From Datnioides undecimradiatus (Eukaryota > Chordata > Actinopteri > Lobotiformes > Datnioididae): a DNA stretch of 64,000 bases. Location: the NCBI GenBank assembly GCA_008933995.1, contig WARS01000012.1, positions 3,596,001-3,660,000 of the forward strand. Direction: 5' to 3'. Of the stretch, positions 41,441 through 54,815 are shown one piece after another. Made by a program: the position numbers and the translations under genes. The notes beneath the pieces are model-generated. The model was given only the letters and a program-made list of their open reading frames with translations. It was not told the DNA's origin and searched no databases. Each line of letters opens with the position of its first letter. Position 1 is the stretch's first letter.

Positions 41441-44400
41441 CACAAGCCTTCCTTTGACTGTGAGCTGCCGTCCTTAAAAAAAAACAAAACCCAACTCTGC
41501 ATTGAACATATGGTCAGTAGTTCTGCCCTGAGTGGAATGTGGAAACTGAGACGAGCTATTTAGTACAATTGCTAATTAAAATCCTCTGTCTGTTTTCAAC
41601 ACAAGGTAAGGAACTGCACTTGAAAACACGATAAAGGCTGTTATTGTGAGTGCAGAGAAGTGTAAAGTTGGAGTGATGGCATTAGGACATGATGAAAGCA
41701 TCTTCTTCACATCCCTGGCATTGTGGTTTCAGCAATTACTGTGTGTAATATAGTGAGTGTTTATTTGTATGTTATGGCACATTTTGGAGCAAACGTGTAT
41801 CTTAGTTTTTTTAAAAGCAAATCCCTCATTTTATGAAGGCTTTCTAAGAAAATTGCAAATCAGCTACATATGTTTCAGTTTGTACAGTCTTAGGTACAGT
41901 TTGTATAGCTAGTAACTTTTTGGGGGGACATGGGGTTTTCAAGCCTATGTCTTCATGACTCGTGAGATACACACAAGTAATACACCTGATCTTTGGTGAT
42001 TATGCATACATAAAAAACATTTTTTTCATAGGACTTACAGGTCATAGACAGCAGGGCTGGTCAGTTGGTTCAGCGCTTTGATCCAGAACACAATATCACA
42101 ACAACTATGGATGGCTGGGTTGCCATAACATTTTCATTTTATTCTGATTCCCTGACATTTCCCCTCGCACCGCTATGAAGTCAAAGGTTTTTAGTAAAAT
42201 GTTGAATGGGCACCATTTTGGGGTCTGTACAACTCTCCGGCTTATGTAAAAACACTTGGAAAAACTAATGACACCAGTCTCAGCTGTAACCAGGGGCAGG
42301 TGGATGTTACATTTTTAGCTTGAAGCATCAGTGAGTGCATAGCCAGCAGCACAGACCCCTTTAATACATGGACATTTTACTTTTTCATTTTCGTCAAAGT
42401 TATTTGCCAAAGCCTGAGGCTTAAATGCTTTGATTTGAGTGTTTTCTACTCAAGGAAGTTAAGGAGTCAACACTCATGTCAGGATTCACAGCAGTCAGGT
42501 TTAAATGAAGTCTCACGTCTTTAGCTCGGATTATGACACAGCTGTTATTTATCCATTGAGTCATATCACAGAGAACCAAGCTGACAGACAGCCATGCTGC
42601 TGCCACAAAAAGAGGGACGTCTGTAAGTGTGCCAGGTCAAACACAAAATCAAGGCTGTTTGCTTGCAAATCCAGAAAACACACAGCAGAAAAAGCTGTTG
42701 TGACACTTTGGAGAGCTAATTACTCTTTGGGTATAAAACAGTAGTTTTTATGATGGCGGGTTTACTTGGCACAACAGCAATTATTTGCTAAAATACCAGT
42801 GGAGAAATGCTTGGTTTATCATGTCATTTTGAATCTTAAATGAAGGCTTTTTTTTTTTTTTTGCTTTTTTTTTTAGGGAAAATTAATAAGAAAGTAATGG
42901 GTGGTGGTTTTCTGAAACTAAAGGGATTTCAGCATCCCCTGACAAGTTTCAAACTAGAACACATCTTAAACATAATGCTGATTTCATGAGAGCCCACATT
43001 TGGAGCTTGCCTAATTGCCCTCCTTTTACTGTTGCAGTTTGACAACAAGAGCTTATAATAAAGCCCAGTTTACACGACCTGTATTACTACATTCATATTT
43101 GCCCAATAACTGCACAGAAAACTCATGCATACTGAGGCACAAGCTCTCTTGATTCTTGCCATGGTTACAACCTTTCCCTCTCACACTTGCAGGCTACAAT
43201 AAATTTTCAAGCTATGCACCTGTATAATTAAAAATAAAAGAAAGTAAAAATGGAAAGAAGTCAACTGGAGCGAAAACTTGCAATGTAAGTGAGGAGAAGG
43301 TCATGGCTGAGGGCGAGCAGTGCCTCAGAGGAGATTGGGAGTTCAGAGACAATGAAAATAAACCCAATAGATCTTATCGCCTATGCATTGTCTTGTCTTC
43401 CATTGTGATAGGGCAAAATCACGTCAGGGATAAACACAGTATGAATTTTTAAGAGGCACCTCTCCTTATTTCTATTCCGTCTTATTTTGTCTCTTCTCAA
43501 AATGACCTCCAGTAATCTTCAGAGGTGAATATCGCCATTTCCCTGAAACCTGAATATGAAAGGAGATTGTGAGACCTACCAGGGGACTCGAAGCACAGGT
43601 GTTGAATATTACAGTATGTGTATTTCATTAGCGTTTGGCAGTATGAAAGATGTGGTTGGAAATATTAAAAGCAGCATAGGTGTGCGTGCATTGATCTGAA
43701 TAGTAAAGACCGCCTTGGCTGTGAACAGCATGCAACAAAGGAAAATGTACATAACACCTCCAACACATTGTGCAACTGATCAATGAATATTTGATCAGCG
43801 AGAGATAGCATCCAATGAAGGATTTTCAGCTGATATCAGCGATTTCCTTCATGCACACAAAAAGTGAAGAAACAGCATTTGTAGCCGACACAAACACATG
43901 CACAATAAGTGGAATGTATGAAAGTGTAGCATGTATACTGTATGTATAATGAATGTAATATATGCAGACTAAGCTATCCTGGGAGTATGTGCTGTACACA
44001 CTATCACTGTGCAAATGAGAGAGAAACTCACCTCAGGTATTTGTGAAATATCATGGATATGTAAGAATACACAAATTGCCAAACGTGGACCACGATCTGC
44101 ATTTAGACATGTTGACTCAAACTCTGATCATCTTCACTCTATGTAAAATGGATGACTTCCAGAAATGATGGTTCTGTACAGACTGTCGCCCTTTTTATCT
44201 CTGCTTCCCGCAACATACTTAGTCTGACCTTTTGCAACGATGTGATCATTTTCCACACGCTTCCGAAATTACCACAAAATTGGTGATATAAGCAGCACTA
44301 TCATATTTCCACGTTCCAACCTGGCAATAAGTAAATGGCATTTTCACTGCAACTCAAAATTGTCACCGGTGAGTGTACTTTCAGATAAGGATAGGTAGAG

Positions 44401-44891
44401 TCACTGCACAGGAATCAAGAAATTCAAAGTTATTGGAACATTTTTAAACAATTAAACACATTCAAACTATTTTATGAGACACGTCCAGAAGAAGCACACT
44501 GACTGATTCTTAGCTTTTAATAAATTAAAATGCAACTTTAGAGTCACTAAAAATCACCTGCTGATCCGTATTGTGTAAACTTCTTCCTGTAGTGATGTAC
44601 AAGGTACAATCAAAAAGGCAACCAAAAAACACACAACATGAAGTTTTAACTTACCCTGGATTTGATCTAGTTTTGTTTTGTTTTTTTTTTTGTGCAAGGG
44701 CCACGATGAAATCGCAAATGCACACCTGGAACACAGGTTCTAGTGTTAATCGCACACGCACTGCAAAACTCTGAAATGATATTGCTTGCACCTGCTGCAT
44801 GTGCATTACAGTGCTGCACTGTGTTCACAGCAGGAAAAGTCTCCGAAGCAGCCACATCAAGTGAAACAGCGACTTGAAACTTTCAATCAAC

Positions 44892-44911
44892 TTTTTTTTT
44901 TTTTTTTTTTT
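44892..44911. repeat. poly-T tract
   Basis: Twenty uninterrupted T. It could be the A-tail of a minus-strand retrocopy, but I see no recognisable body to its right. Confidence 0.85.
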
Positions 44912-47900
44912 GTCAAAATTGTTGTTGAGTTGTGTGATGTTGTACATTCATATTGTGTTTCGTATTTAAATCGGGGAGGATGAGAATAGGCAGAGAAACT
45001 GTGCCGTTTGGGGTGAAAATTTACAGCAGGAGTGTCAGGAAATGCTCTTCTGGCTGTCATCAACATCCATCGGTGCGTGCATTCCCAGCATTTTCAAGAC
45101 ATAATCGCACCTAACATTGGTAGCTTTGTGGTCGACCACATCTCTGAGCAGACGTTAAAGTTTGTGCCAATTTATAGCTTCATGTTAGAACTTCAATAAA
45201 TCATTTCAAAGATGAGAGTTAGTGGAATTTTTCGGCGAGGCTACAGGTCTGCAACCTGGCCTGAGCTTGACGGGTCCCGACTGGCTTGACAGTTTTGATT
45301 TATTAAGCAATTACTTGCTGGTTTATCGTTATGATGGTTTTGGGGTGTGCTTTATCAGTGGGGAGAGGGGTTCAGATTTTGTCTGGGTGCGTGACGTGGT
45401 TGACTAACTGGTGCTTCACAGAGCTACGTTACTGCTTTTTATGTATGTAATATTAGAGGTGGAGAATGAGACGTAGAAAGAGAGACTCATTAGGCCAGTT
45501 GTTCTTACCTGTTGTTGTAGGGTAGGAAGCCCTGAGTAGGTCTCAGGATATAAGTGAAGGGCCGTGAGATGATTAAAGGGATGAGAAAGAAGAAAAAACA
45601 TTCCTCCGAGACATTTTTTCCAGATTTTCCTCTGTTTTGCTTCTTTTTTATCACTTAAAGCCTCTGACATGTATTCAAATGAAACAATATAAGAAAAGAA
45701 CACTGCTCATGACTCATAGATGTAATTGTGTTAACACAAGACGACACTGCTTTGATTTACGGCTTAAGACTTTGCCGAATTAACCTTTCCGTCTCTTCTG
45801 TCATTCAGGCATCTATCATGTCCAAAGCAATATGAATCAGCAGCATCAACAGCAAGATATTCATGAATGTGATCAAAATGGGGAGTATGTCATTATATAA
45901 ACACACTGTAGAAAATCTAGAGAATATGCAGCGGTCAGATTGCTGCATTTATAAAAAGATGTAAGCAGAAAAAACGGACGTCTGTATAAAATTTGTCACA
46001 GTAGTCCTTTCATATGCACCTCTAAATCTGTAAATAGCTTGTAAACAATCTTTACTGTTGAAGGAGATGCTTGGGGGTTCGGGTATGCACCGATATCCAA
46101 ACTGAATACTTAAAAGGTGGCTCTCAATTCAGTCCAAAGTAAAACTTCCCAAAATTCACACCCTAATGCTCGATCTGGGCAAGTCAGTGAGAAACGGAGA
46201 ACGTCTGCCCTGTGTGTCAATTGCTCTCATTGACGTACCTCTTAAAAAAAAAGACACAAAAAAAAAACAACACTGGAGGACAGATCAATGAGTAAGTGTA
46301 TGAACTAAAATAGGTGTTCAATACAAGACAGTAGACACTAATTAAAATGACAGTTTGACTCTGTATTGGCTTGCTGTCTTCAGGTGAAGCACTGAAGAGA
46401 TGACCTCCCCTCACAGAGTGGAAATGTAATTTCATGGCCTGTTAGACACTGAACTCCAGGAGTAAACAGAGAGGTGTTAGCTCTCACGTCTGATGGGGGT
46501 ACGCTCGGACCACAACAGCACTCGGGTGGTGGCCCTTGTAGTCCTCCACAGTGAATCCTCTCTGGCTCAACGGCTTTTTGCTTCAGCTTCGATAGCGTAA
46601 ACACTGACAGAGTGGATAAAATTTCTCCTAATAAGCACTATAATTACACAGTATGGAGATGCAGAGGATGTGCAAGCTGTGTGTGCGTGTTCTTTGGGTT
46701 ACAGGTTGGACAATCGTGGGATTGAGAGAGGAGAAAGTCTGTCTGTCTATATTCATTCAAGCAATTATTGAAAATGTTAATGGAATGGATTTTGTGAAAT
46801 ATAACAATATTTTTTCTGTAGCTAGCATTAAAAAGGGAATTTTAATGCAGGATAATAATCCGATGTTTGTCATAAAAAAGCACTGTTATATGTTTACTCA
46901 CCCTGCTGAAGCATACAACACGTGTCATTCTCAGTCTCCCTCCATTTATTATGCATAGATATACGAGAGATCCAAACCAATGCCAACTCAGTGGATTTAA
47001 AGAAAGTGGTACCACCGGAAGATCTGCCAGCCTTGTAAAAAATTCAGTGTGGCTGTGAAAGTAGAATGTGAGCAAAGGGAAATTCAGAGCCTATAATGAG
47101 TCTCTGAAGACATCAAAAGTGAGAGAAAATATATAAAACAATTGATTTAGGTTTCATCCCACAGGCTTTCCATCAAAATTGGGAAATTAATCATCTAGTA
47201 GGTTGCACAACCCACATCTCTCAAATGATGGACTATGTTACCGCGCCGAGACAAAGATATTTAATAATTCACAGAACTGACCTTTGTTGAACCTTTTAGG
47301 TATTCTCTCAGGAAAGGGCTACTTTTATTCCATCTATTCACTCTGAGTTCAAGACAATATCTGTCTGAGCAAAAAGACAAGCCCGTCACAATCAAATAGG
47401 CCTGGCAAATAAATTCCGCATGTGACGTGCTATCTCCGAACTCTGATGGAAAATCATACAGATATGGATTATTGCATTGATTTCTATTCTTTTTTTAAAT
47501 AGAAAACAAGGAAGGAAGATTAAAATTGATTTAATAAAAAGATATAAAAAAATGAATAAATAAGCCAAAGCATTTCTTAAAACCAACTTTCCTCAACTGT
47601 ACCTTACCTACCGCAAAAATGAAAGGAAAACAACAAACATGCTGCAGTGCCTACATGTTCCCATGTGTTGTTTCTGGCAAATAATGCAACAACCAGAGCA
47701 CACTTGAGGAAAAAGACAAAAAGGAAGGACACAAAATAATACAGGAGGCACATAGCCTACAGACTTAACAAAATACCATTAACACTGAATGAATACATGA
47801 AAAGGGAAAACACTATTGTAAACACTGGTAGAAAATTACAATTGATTGCATTAAATTGGAATTTCTTTGCAACAAGTTGTCCAAATGAAAAAGCAAAATA

Positions 47901-50127
47901 TGTTGTTTGACCTCCAGAACGACAAACAGAAGCATTTTCTGATCTGATGCACCTATCGACAGGACGATGTAGTGTGGTGTGTGCCTCCCAAAAGCATTAC
48001 AGTATGGTTTGCAAACTAAATTTGCTTTATAATGCGACAATTCCTGTTTACATGCACAAAATAATTCAAATGTTTGTTCCTTGTTGTGGAAAAAGTCTTC
48101 CTTAGCTGTTACATGGCTAATGACAATGCATATTCAATTAATATCCCTGTTTTAAAAGCGCTTCAACCACCGCCTTTCAAACCGTTGACTAGTTGGTTTG
48201 TTGACGGCACACAGAGCTGAGTGTAACCAGACAAGAGGCCATGTGTCACCTGACTTCCTGTTATCATAGGGTTGGTAAGCAGCCATGTTCGTGCACTTTC
48301 TGTTCTACTCAGCTGTATGGATAATCAATGAAATTGAAAAACTTAGTTTTAGTAAGTTAAGTAAACACAGCTTGTCTTCGTGACACAGGGCGCCACATTT
48401 CAGGTATCGATTAGCCCTTTAAATGACAACACATCTCCAGTGTGTATTACTGCCTATAAAATCCCATTATCAAGGTACTTGTCCGTCACTGGCACCACCT
48501 AATGCAGTACTGTTCCAGCTCATAAAGGTTTAAAAGGTTACTTTTATGACCTAAAGATCAATTTTGACCCGACCCTATACTGCGAGAGAAGGGTATTAGA
48601 GACAATCCTGGCATGGTTACTGGTCCGCTACCAACGATCTGTAAAACCAATGAAAAGCTTCACAGTAAACCAGTATGCCAGTATTGTTGAGGGTTTTTGT
48701 TGTTAGTTCATGGCATCCAGCCAGCATGCTGAACAATCTTACTGTGATTTTCACTGCAGAGAGTAAAAATATAAATGTGCAAGCAGCTTTTATTGTCTGT
48801 CGTCCGTTTTAATTTCAGTGTAGAAAATATTCATATTTGACATACATCTTTGTTAGACGAAAGCTACAAACCATAAATGTCAAGTCTGTGGCTTTCCTTT
48901 TAATTTCACTCAGTATCTGATACCTGCGAGACTTTTCTGGAAATGCTACATTAGAATCACAGCACAGTGCAGAGACAACGTTTTGTTCATACTGAAGTCA
49001 ACTGCGGTAAAATAATTGCATAGCACTTGCGCTTAATTTCATGACTTATTACAACGTGTGGGACATTACAGTGGAAAAAGCGCTTTTGTCTGTTTTCAAT
49101 TTCATTTATTTTACCAAAAATAGTTTATTCATGTTTTTATTATAAAGAGTGTACTGTTAAGAGCGTGTATTCTGCTTTAGATCTATCTATTTGGCAAATG
49201 AAGCTCATCTTGTAAAGGTCACACAAGTTCTGCAAATTCCATTCCTTGACTTAGTTATTACATGTGTCTCTTTGAAAGCCTGGTAGCTATTCTGATATAT
49301 TGTCAGTTAATTCGTTAATACTATGAAAGTATTTTCAGTGAGATGAGTTTTTAAAGCTAAACTCCAGTATGGGCTGTAGGGAAGGCACCATTTATCAGAC
49401 GCTTCATGTCTAATTTGTGTTTATTTCCCTTCACAGCCAGCAAGTGACAGAATTGTTGTATGCATACATGCAACGCGCAACTGTACTTAGCCTGTTGGTT
49501 AGCCAAATGGCTGCGATTGGCTGTCAGGCAGTTTATGCAAACCAATTGGACAGGTCTTTGTGTATCAGTGACTTGCGGCTGACAAATTAAAGTCTGTCTA
49601 TTATTTTCATTTATCTCTTCCTCAGTCAAGCTGTGCCCAAGAAAATAATCTGGATGCCACTGAGCCTGCAAACCTGATTGGGTTTGGTGGTGTCCTTTGT
49701 TTCTTTTGTGCTAACAGACCAGCAAACCAAAACAATAAGACGAGAGTGTGTAAAAACTGCATAGGGCTGCAAGGTTAGATGTTGACTCTCAGTGGTATCA
49801 GCTGTACTAACAACCCTCCTTTGCTGTAGGAGGTATTAACTTTTAAAATCACATGCACACAGATCCAAAACCAAGCTTTTAAACCAACAAAAGATGTGGT
49901 TACTTTGCTGCCCAACCACAAGCTGAAAATGAACCCTTCAAGACATCACATGGGAAAGCCTAACGACATACTGCTCATGTAGCCACTTTAAGTTCAGCTG
50001 CTATTAATATGTCACAGAGAAGAAGCTAGGCGATAATAGAGAGCACAGGGGCTTACTTTTCTTTTCAACATCCATGTGTGTGCCTCCGTCTCACCATTCT
50101 CCTTCGTCTGGCTCATTGGCCCGTTAC

Positions 50128-50143
50128 CTCTCTCTCTCTCTCT
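50128..50143. repeat. (CT)n microsatellite
   Basis: Eight uninterrupted CT units. Confidence 0.9.
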
Positions 50144-50220
50144 GCCCTGCCCTTCGCATCGCTCCTCTGGACACTCAGGCACCCATGACCCCGTGTGTGG
50201 GAAGAGGTGGGAGAGATCAG

Positions 50221-50345
50221 GGAGCACAAAAGGACTGGCTGCTATTAATTTTGCCCAGGCAACCTTCACAATAATCCAACGAGACAGCCGTTTAATTGCA
50301 CTAACCCTGAGCCCGCGGCGAGTCTGCCTGTCCCAGCATTCTCCT
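50221..50345. promoter_or_regulatory. CNE-like block
   Basis: Unique, more GC-balanced sequence with GCTATTAATTTTGCCC, CAGCCGTTTAATTGCAC and GAGCCCGCGGCGAGTC. The close packing of two TAAT-type homeodomain words and a CpG-containing segment stands out from the AT-rich surroundings. It has no convincing coding frame. Confidence 0.35.
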
Positions 50346-53300
50346 TTCTCTGTGAATACCAAGGAGCAGTCTCACTTCGCCTTCGTTAGAGCAGCAGAAA
50401 GAAAGTGTTGGAGTGGGAGTCTGAACAGTTGGATTTTTATTCTTCTCTGCTCTTTTCTTTCTTTTGCTCATTCTTTATTTTTCTAAGCATTGTTTTCTAA
50501 GTCCTCTATAGAAAAATAAAACAACATGTCAGGTAAGGTTATCGATGACCATAGTCATGTAGGTTTATTTTTGAAAAGAAACTCTGGAGCATTGTTCACG
50601 CTCAACAGTGAGTTACAGATTGCTGGAGGGGGACATTTTAAAACAAAGGCTGAGAATGAGTGGTTATGTGCCCCAAAGACAGACTGTGTTAAGAGCTGCA
50701 GCGGTCATTGAAAAGCATGCAAGCTTCTGGGTCAAAATATCATCCCGCTAACCTTTTTTAGTGAAAATGAACAGAGTAATTCACAGCCACAAAAAATGAA
50801 AATTGAAAATTATGAGTAAAGGTTGAGAGACCGTCTTCAATCTTTTCATACTGTACATGGCTTACTTACTTACTTACTAGTTTAATTACTAATGATATTA
50901 CAATATACATACTGAAAGTTTAAACAGATACTTTGCTAACAGCATTTAAAATGGAAACCTCTTGATGATTTGACTTCATCCTACTGAAATCTAGTGAATA
51001 CTTGATTCACTTATTGGGGAAAAGTAAATTAGATTATTTACCCACTAAGTAGCAACAGTAGCTAATTACCAACAGTAACTAATTAGCAACAGTAGCTAAT
51101 TAGTAGTAAGTAGTTAGTTAGTAGTTAGCAAGCTGTCTTGACACTACTAACCTTTGAGTGGATGAGAGCCAGAAAGTCTCGAATATAGGAAGCTGTTCAG
51201 GTCAGTTGTATCTATATGATGCAAAATAATGGCAGAAGTTAACTTAATGCTTATTTCATACAGGTTTTCAACAGGTTCTGCTCCTCAGAAGATCAATAGT
51301 TGCAACAAACTGTAACTTATTGTTCTGATGGCAACTGGCTTATGCTAACAAGGTGGTAGGTTTGCTAACAAATAAACTTGTTTATTACGTTAAACACCAT
51401 GTGTTTAGTTTAAATAAACAAAAGATGGTGAACAACATACCACGGGGGAACACTGAAAGTGAAGTTATGGACATCATTATGAAGATAGGAACCTGGTCTT
51501 GCTAGCTTGAAAAAACTGCCCAGGTCATTGCCAAGATGGCTTCCCAGCATTGAGACTTTCCCATAAGGACTTTGGAGAAAACTACAGAGTAGAACAAAAT
51601 GGAGCTAGTGCTTAACTTCGTGTGTCAGTTAGTGGCTAAGCAGTTCTCCAAGTAGAAAGTACAGTTACTACATCACAACGCTTCTAAAACCAAATACTTT
51701 GCATATAACCACAGGGTAATTTTGACACACCGCTTTCTGGTGCAACCAAACTTTATACTGTGGATGGAGTGAACCGGGTCATGTTGTATCATCATGACAA
51801 TTTCCAAAATGCTGATAAAGTTTGAGTGGTGGTGTCAAGAGAAGTGGTAATTTGTGGGCAAAAAAGGAAGTAATCCAGTTAGAGCCCTTGACATGTAACC
51901 CCTTTTTCATATAAATAATCTAAAAGGTCGCACAACCCAGATCAGATGAATCAGGCCATTTGGGTACTCTAGAGAATCCTCCTGCAGGTGAGAATGGCGT
52001 GACAAGTGGTCTTCATCCTGTCAGTCTTTACCAGCTTCCTCTCTATCTGCTATTTTGCTGACCCCTCCCTTCACTGTAGGTAATTACAGTGCAGCAGCAC
52101 CATGGTCAGTAAAAGGCAAGGCCAACCACTCCAGGGGAAGGCACATGATCCATTAGCTGAGCACAGGGCTCGACGGCCCATTCCTCATTCCCATTTGTCT
52201 TTCCCTAAAACCCTTCCACCGCCCCCATCCCACTCTGCTTCAGACATCTCCCTTCTTCTCCGGCTCCATCAAAGATACACAATGCAGCACATGCAGGAAA
52301 AAAAAAACTCTTCAAAAACGAATTTCAGCTTGAGAGCTCCACAGAGCTTTTTTACATACCTGAATAAAAACTGCACCCTGAAAGCCAGGCAGCCAGCCAG
52401 TAAGCCGGTATGCACTCTAACTGAATCACCCACCATGGGAGAATTTTGACAAAACAGACCTCAGCTGCCTTGAATTCAATAAAGGGAAATGTAATATATT
52501 TTTCATATGCTGATACTGTTTGATTCCAAATAATATAACTGGTCTACTGAGAGGAACAGCCTAATAGTTTCACAGAGTTTTCATTTACATGTCTTTTTTC
52601 ATTTGGCTTGCAATGTCATGGTGACAAAAACAGACAAACACAGAATCAACAGCCTTCAGAGGAAAAACCCCACAATGAGGTCTGCGCTCACTGTTAACAG
52701 AAGTAAAAATCGTTTTGTGGAGATTTTTTATCTCCTAATGAAGGAAACAAGTAACAATCACAGATGAACCAATGAATCATTGCAATAGCAATTTTCGAAA
52801 CAATTACACTCAATTTTCTCAACTGTCTGCGCTGCTGCCATTCAACTGCTGTTACACTGAGTGACTCATGCTGCCTTTTGTGCTGACACGAGTCTCACCG
52901 GTGTATTTCTTGTAGGCTCAGACACAGAATCATGTCTCAGAAAACGAGAGGAGGAAAAAAGTAAATTCTTGTAATGACCTTCTCCACAACTAATAGGGAA
53001 ATCCATTAGCAGAGCAAAGACGGGGGATAGAGACAAAGCCGGTAGGGCTGCAGCTTCCTGTCACGTCCCAGAGTTAATGCTTCTTGTCTTGTTCCATCAG
53101 GTGCAAAGTCTGCACTGATCAATAACCATCCCTGCAAGGTAAAGGACCACTGGACCACGTGTTAAACCCTCCTGATTAGCTACCTTGTCATTAGTCTGCA
53201 AAGTCATTGCTTCTCTAGTTGGATACTGATACACCTGTCTTTTCCATTATCGGCAGAAGTGTGTGAGATCTGGCTAATAATTCTGTCTATTTTAAATACC

Positions 53301-54157
53301 AACACAAGGATAAAGTGCGGAGTAATATGGGGGATCTGAAATGTAAATCTAAACACTTAAAACGAATCTGATTGAAAGTATTGTTGTAGTTGCTTGCCGT
53401 AGTGTTGTGATTCCCAAAGTGCAGTTTTTAACTTTTCAATGAAGAAAAAGGTATGGAGTAAAATGGTTGCTACAAATTTACTTAAATGTCATCCAGTGAC
53501 TACTCCATTTTCAATGACTGTGTTGTATATTTGCAGGCTCAAATTCTCTCAACCATTATGTTGCTACAATCAATGCTAAGGGCTGTGGTTTAGTAACAGT
53601 TGAAACCAACAGCCACTCAGCAGTGAGGATGAAGCAGGAATGGCAATGGGAAGAAGTTACATATGTCATTAAAGCAAAGCCTTCAGCTTATCATAATCTC
53701 AGCCATAGCATCAATTAATCAAAGCATTTCAATAACCTTACCAAGAGTGATCAACCTTGGGGTTCTGGGCACAGAGAAGCTGCCATCTATGTGACCTCTG
53801 TGCATAAATGACCAAAAAAGTGTGAAGATAATCATCACATATATGAAGACTATATTTAAATCTTTCTTTATGATACTTCTTGATGGACTCACATTTTTCT
53901 GATGACACAGTAACCTGACCAGCTCGAGATGCTGTGCGCAATATTTCTGCCACAGGTGTAAGTAAATTCAAAAGCCCAGTCCATTACCTGTAAATGTTTT
54001 GTTGAATATAAATAAAACTGACCTTCAGCTTCATAACACATGTATACAAAAAAAGGAAGACACGCGAGAGATGTCAGACTATGATTTCTTAATCCCTAAA
54101 CTGGAAGTATAGCTGTTCAAATGAATTTTAACACTTGCATCAGTCAGAAGAAAGCAG
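50346..54157. other. noncoding, no gene seen
   Basis: Intergenic DNA holding a 17-base tandem repeat (51052-51102) and an ACTT run (50861-50878). An open frame at 53738-53971 (minus) is not recognisable as a protein. Confidence 0.45.
51052..51102. repeat. 17-base tandem repeat, three copies
   Basis: The units 51052-51068, 51069-51085 and 51086-51102 read GCAACAGTAGCTAATTA, CCAACAGTAACTAATTA and GCAACAGTAGCTAATTA. Each unit ends in a TAATTA homeodomain-type core. A TAGTTAGTTAGTAG tail follows. Confidence 0.9.
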
Positions 54158-54815
54158 TTATCCTCCCTCTATCTGAAGTAGGTCACTGTGGTGAGCGTGC
54201 AGCAGACACAGCACCACAGTTGATGTCTCCACCAGCAGCACTATGTCCTTCACAAATGTCCTGACATCCTTTTTCCATTTTGGAAGAAGTCAGCCCAATC
54301 TATTTTTCTGCTGAGAGAATCTATGAGTACAGTGTGAACATCAGCCCCAGACAGTGTATTGAAGTGAGCACACCAATATCGCTTCATAAGCAGAAACGGC
54401 CACAGTTCTTTGAGCTTGTCGGTGCTGGGCTGGTATTGATGGCGTGGTGCTGAGAAGCATGTGTGAGCTTCAGCAACATTTACACCTGGCCACGTTCTGC
54501 TGCTTGGGGTGCCCCCCTGAAAAAGGAAACTGACTCTTTCCCTTTATTTTTCTGCCACTGATTCTGCAGTCTCATCTTCAGGGAGGTCAAGTAGGTGCCA
54601 TAGGATGCAGTCGTAGCTGCTGTATCTTTGGACATCTTTATAGTCTTGCTGCTGTAAGTATAACTTGCTGTCATTGATTAGATGTTTAATTTTTCCAACT
54701 CCTACAGGCATGTTTTTACAAGTGATATTTCAAATATGTGTTTTATCAGATCCAACAAGAAGTCACTGCCACAGCCAACTGCTTTCAAGGTACTTTTCAG
54801 TGGTTCTTCTTCTGA
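54158..54815 (-). pseudogene. broken coding remnant, SAMD3-like teleost family (tentative)
   Basis: Minus-strand reading gives long protein-like stretches that continue across frame changes. From 54815 one frame reads EEPLKSTLKAVGCGSDFLL. Near 54702-54710 it passes to a second frame, which contains PVGVGKIKHLINDSKLY, YSSYDCILWHLLDLPEDETA and, after an in-frame TAA at 54544-54546, ELWPFLLMKRYWCAHF and NTLSGADVHTVL. Near 54255 a third frame reads FVKDIVLLV and ends at a TAA (54158). At least two frameshifts and one stop show it is not functional. The order YxC-x2-W, LP-x-(G/D)ET-x-ES, then WPFL and HF-x-x-L(T/S)G-x-D resembles, from memory, uncharacterised fish proteins often named sterile alpha motif domain-containing 3-like. 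No SAM domain itself is seen. I found no clear splice sites, so it may be a retrocopy or the end of a decayed gene. Confidence 0.5.

Larger units (their letters stand above)
40862..50127. other. noncoding, no gene seen
   Basis: About 9 kb with no recognised exon. It contains an AT(A/G)GAT-rich patch (40868-40905), T-runs near 42849-42872, 44681-44692 and 44892-44911, and CNE-like texture at 41290-41440 and 43295-43450. Nothing here supports a gene. Confidence 0.45.

Noticed and set aside
50076-50486. Overlapping open frames on both strands (up to 136 codons)
   Set aside because: They are driven by the (CT)n microsatellite and low stop density. No signal peptide or domain is visible, so an sdk2 first exon is not supported.
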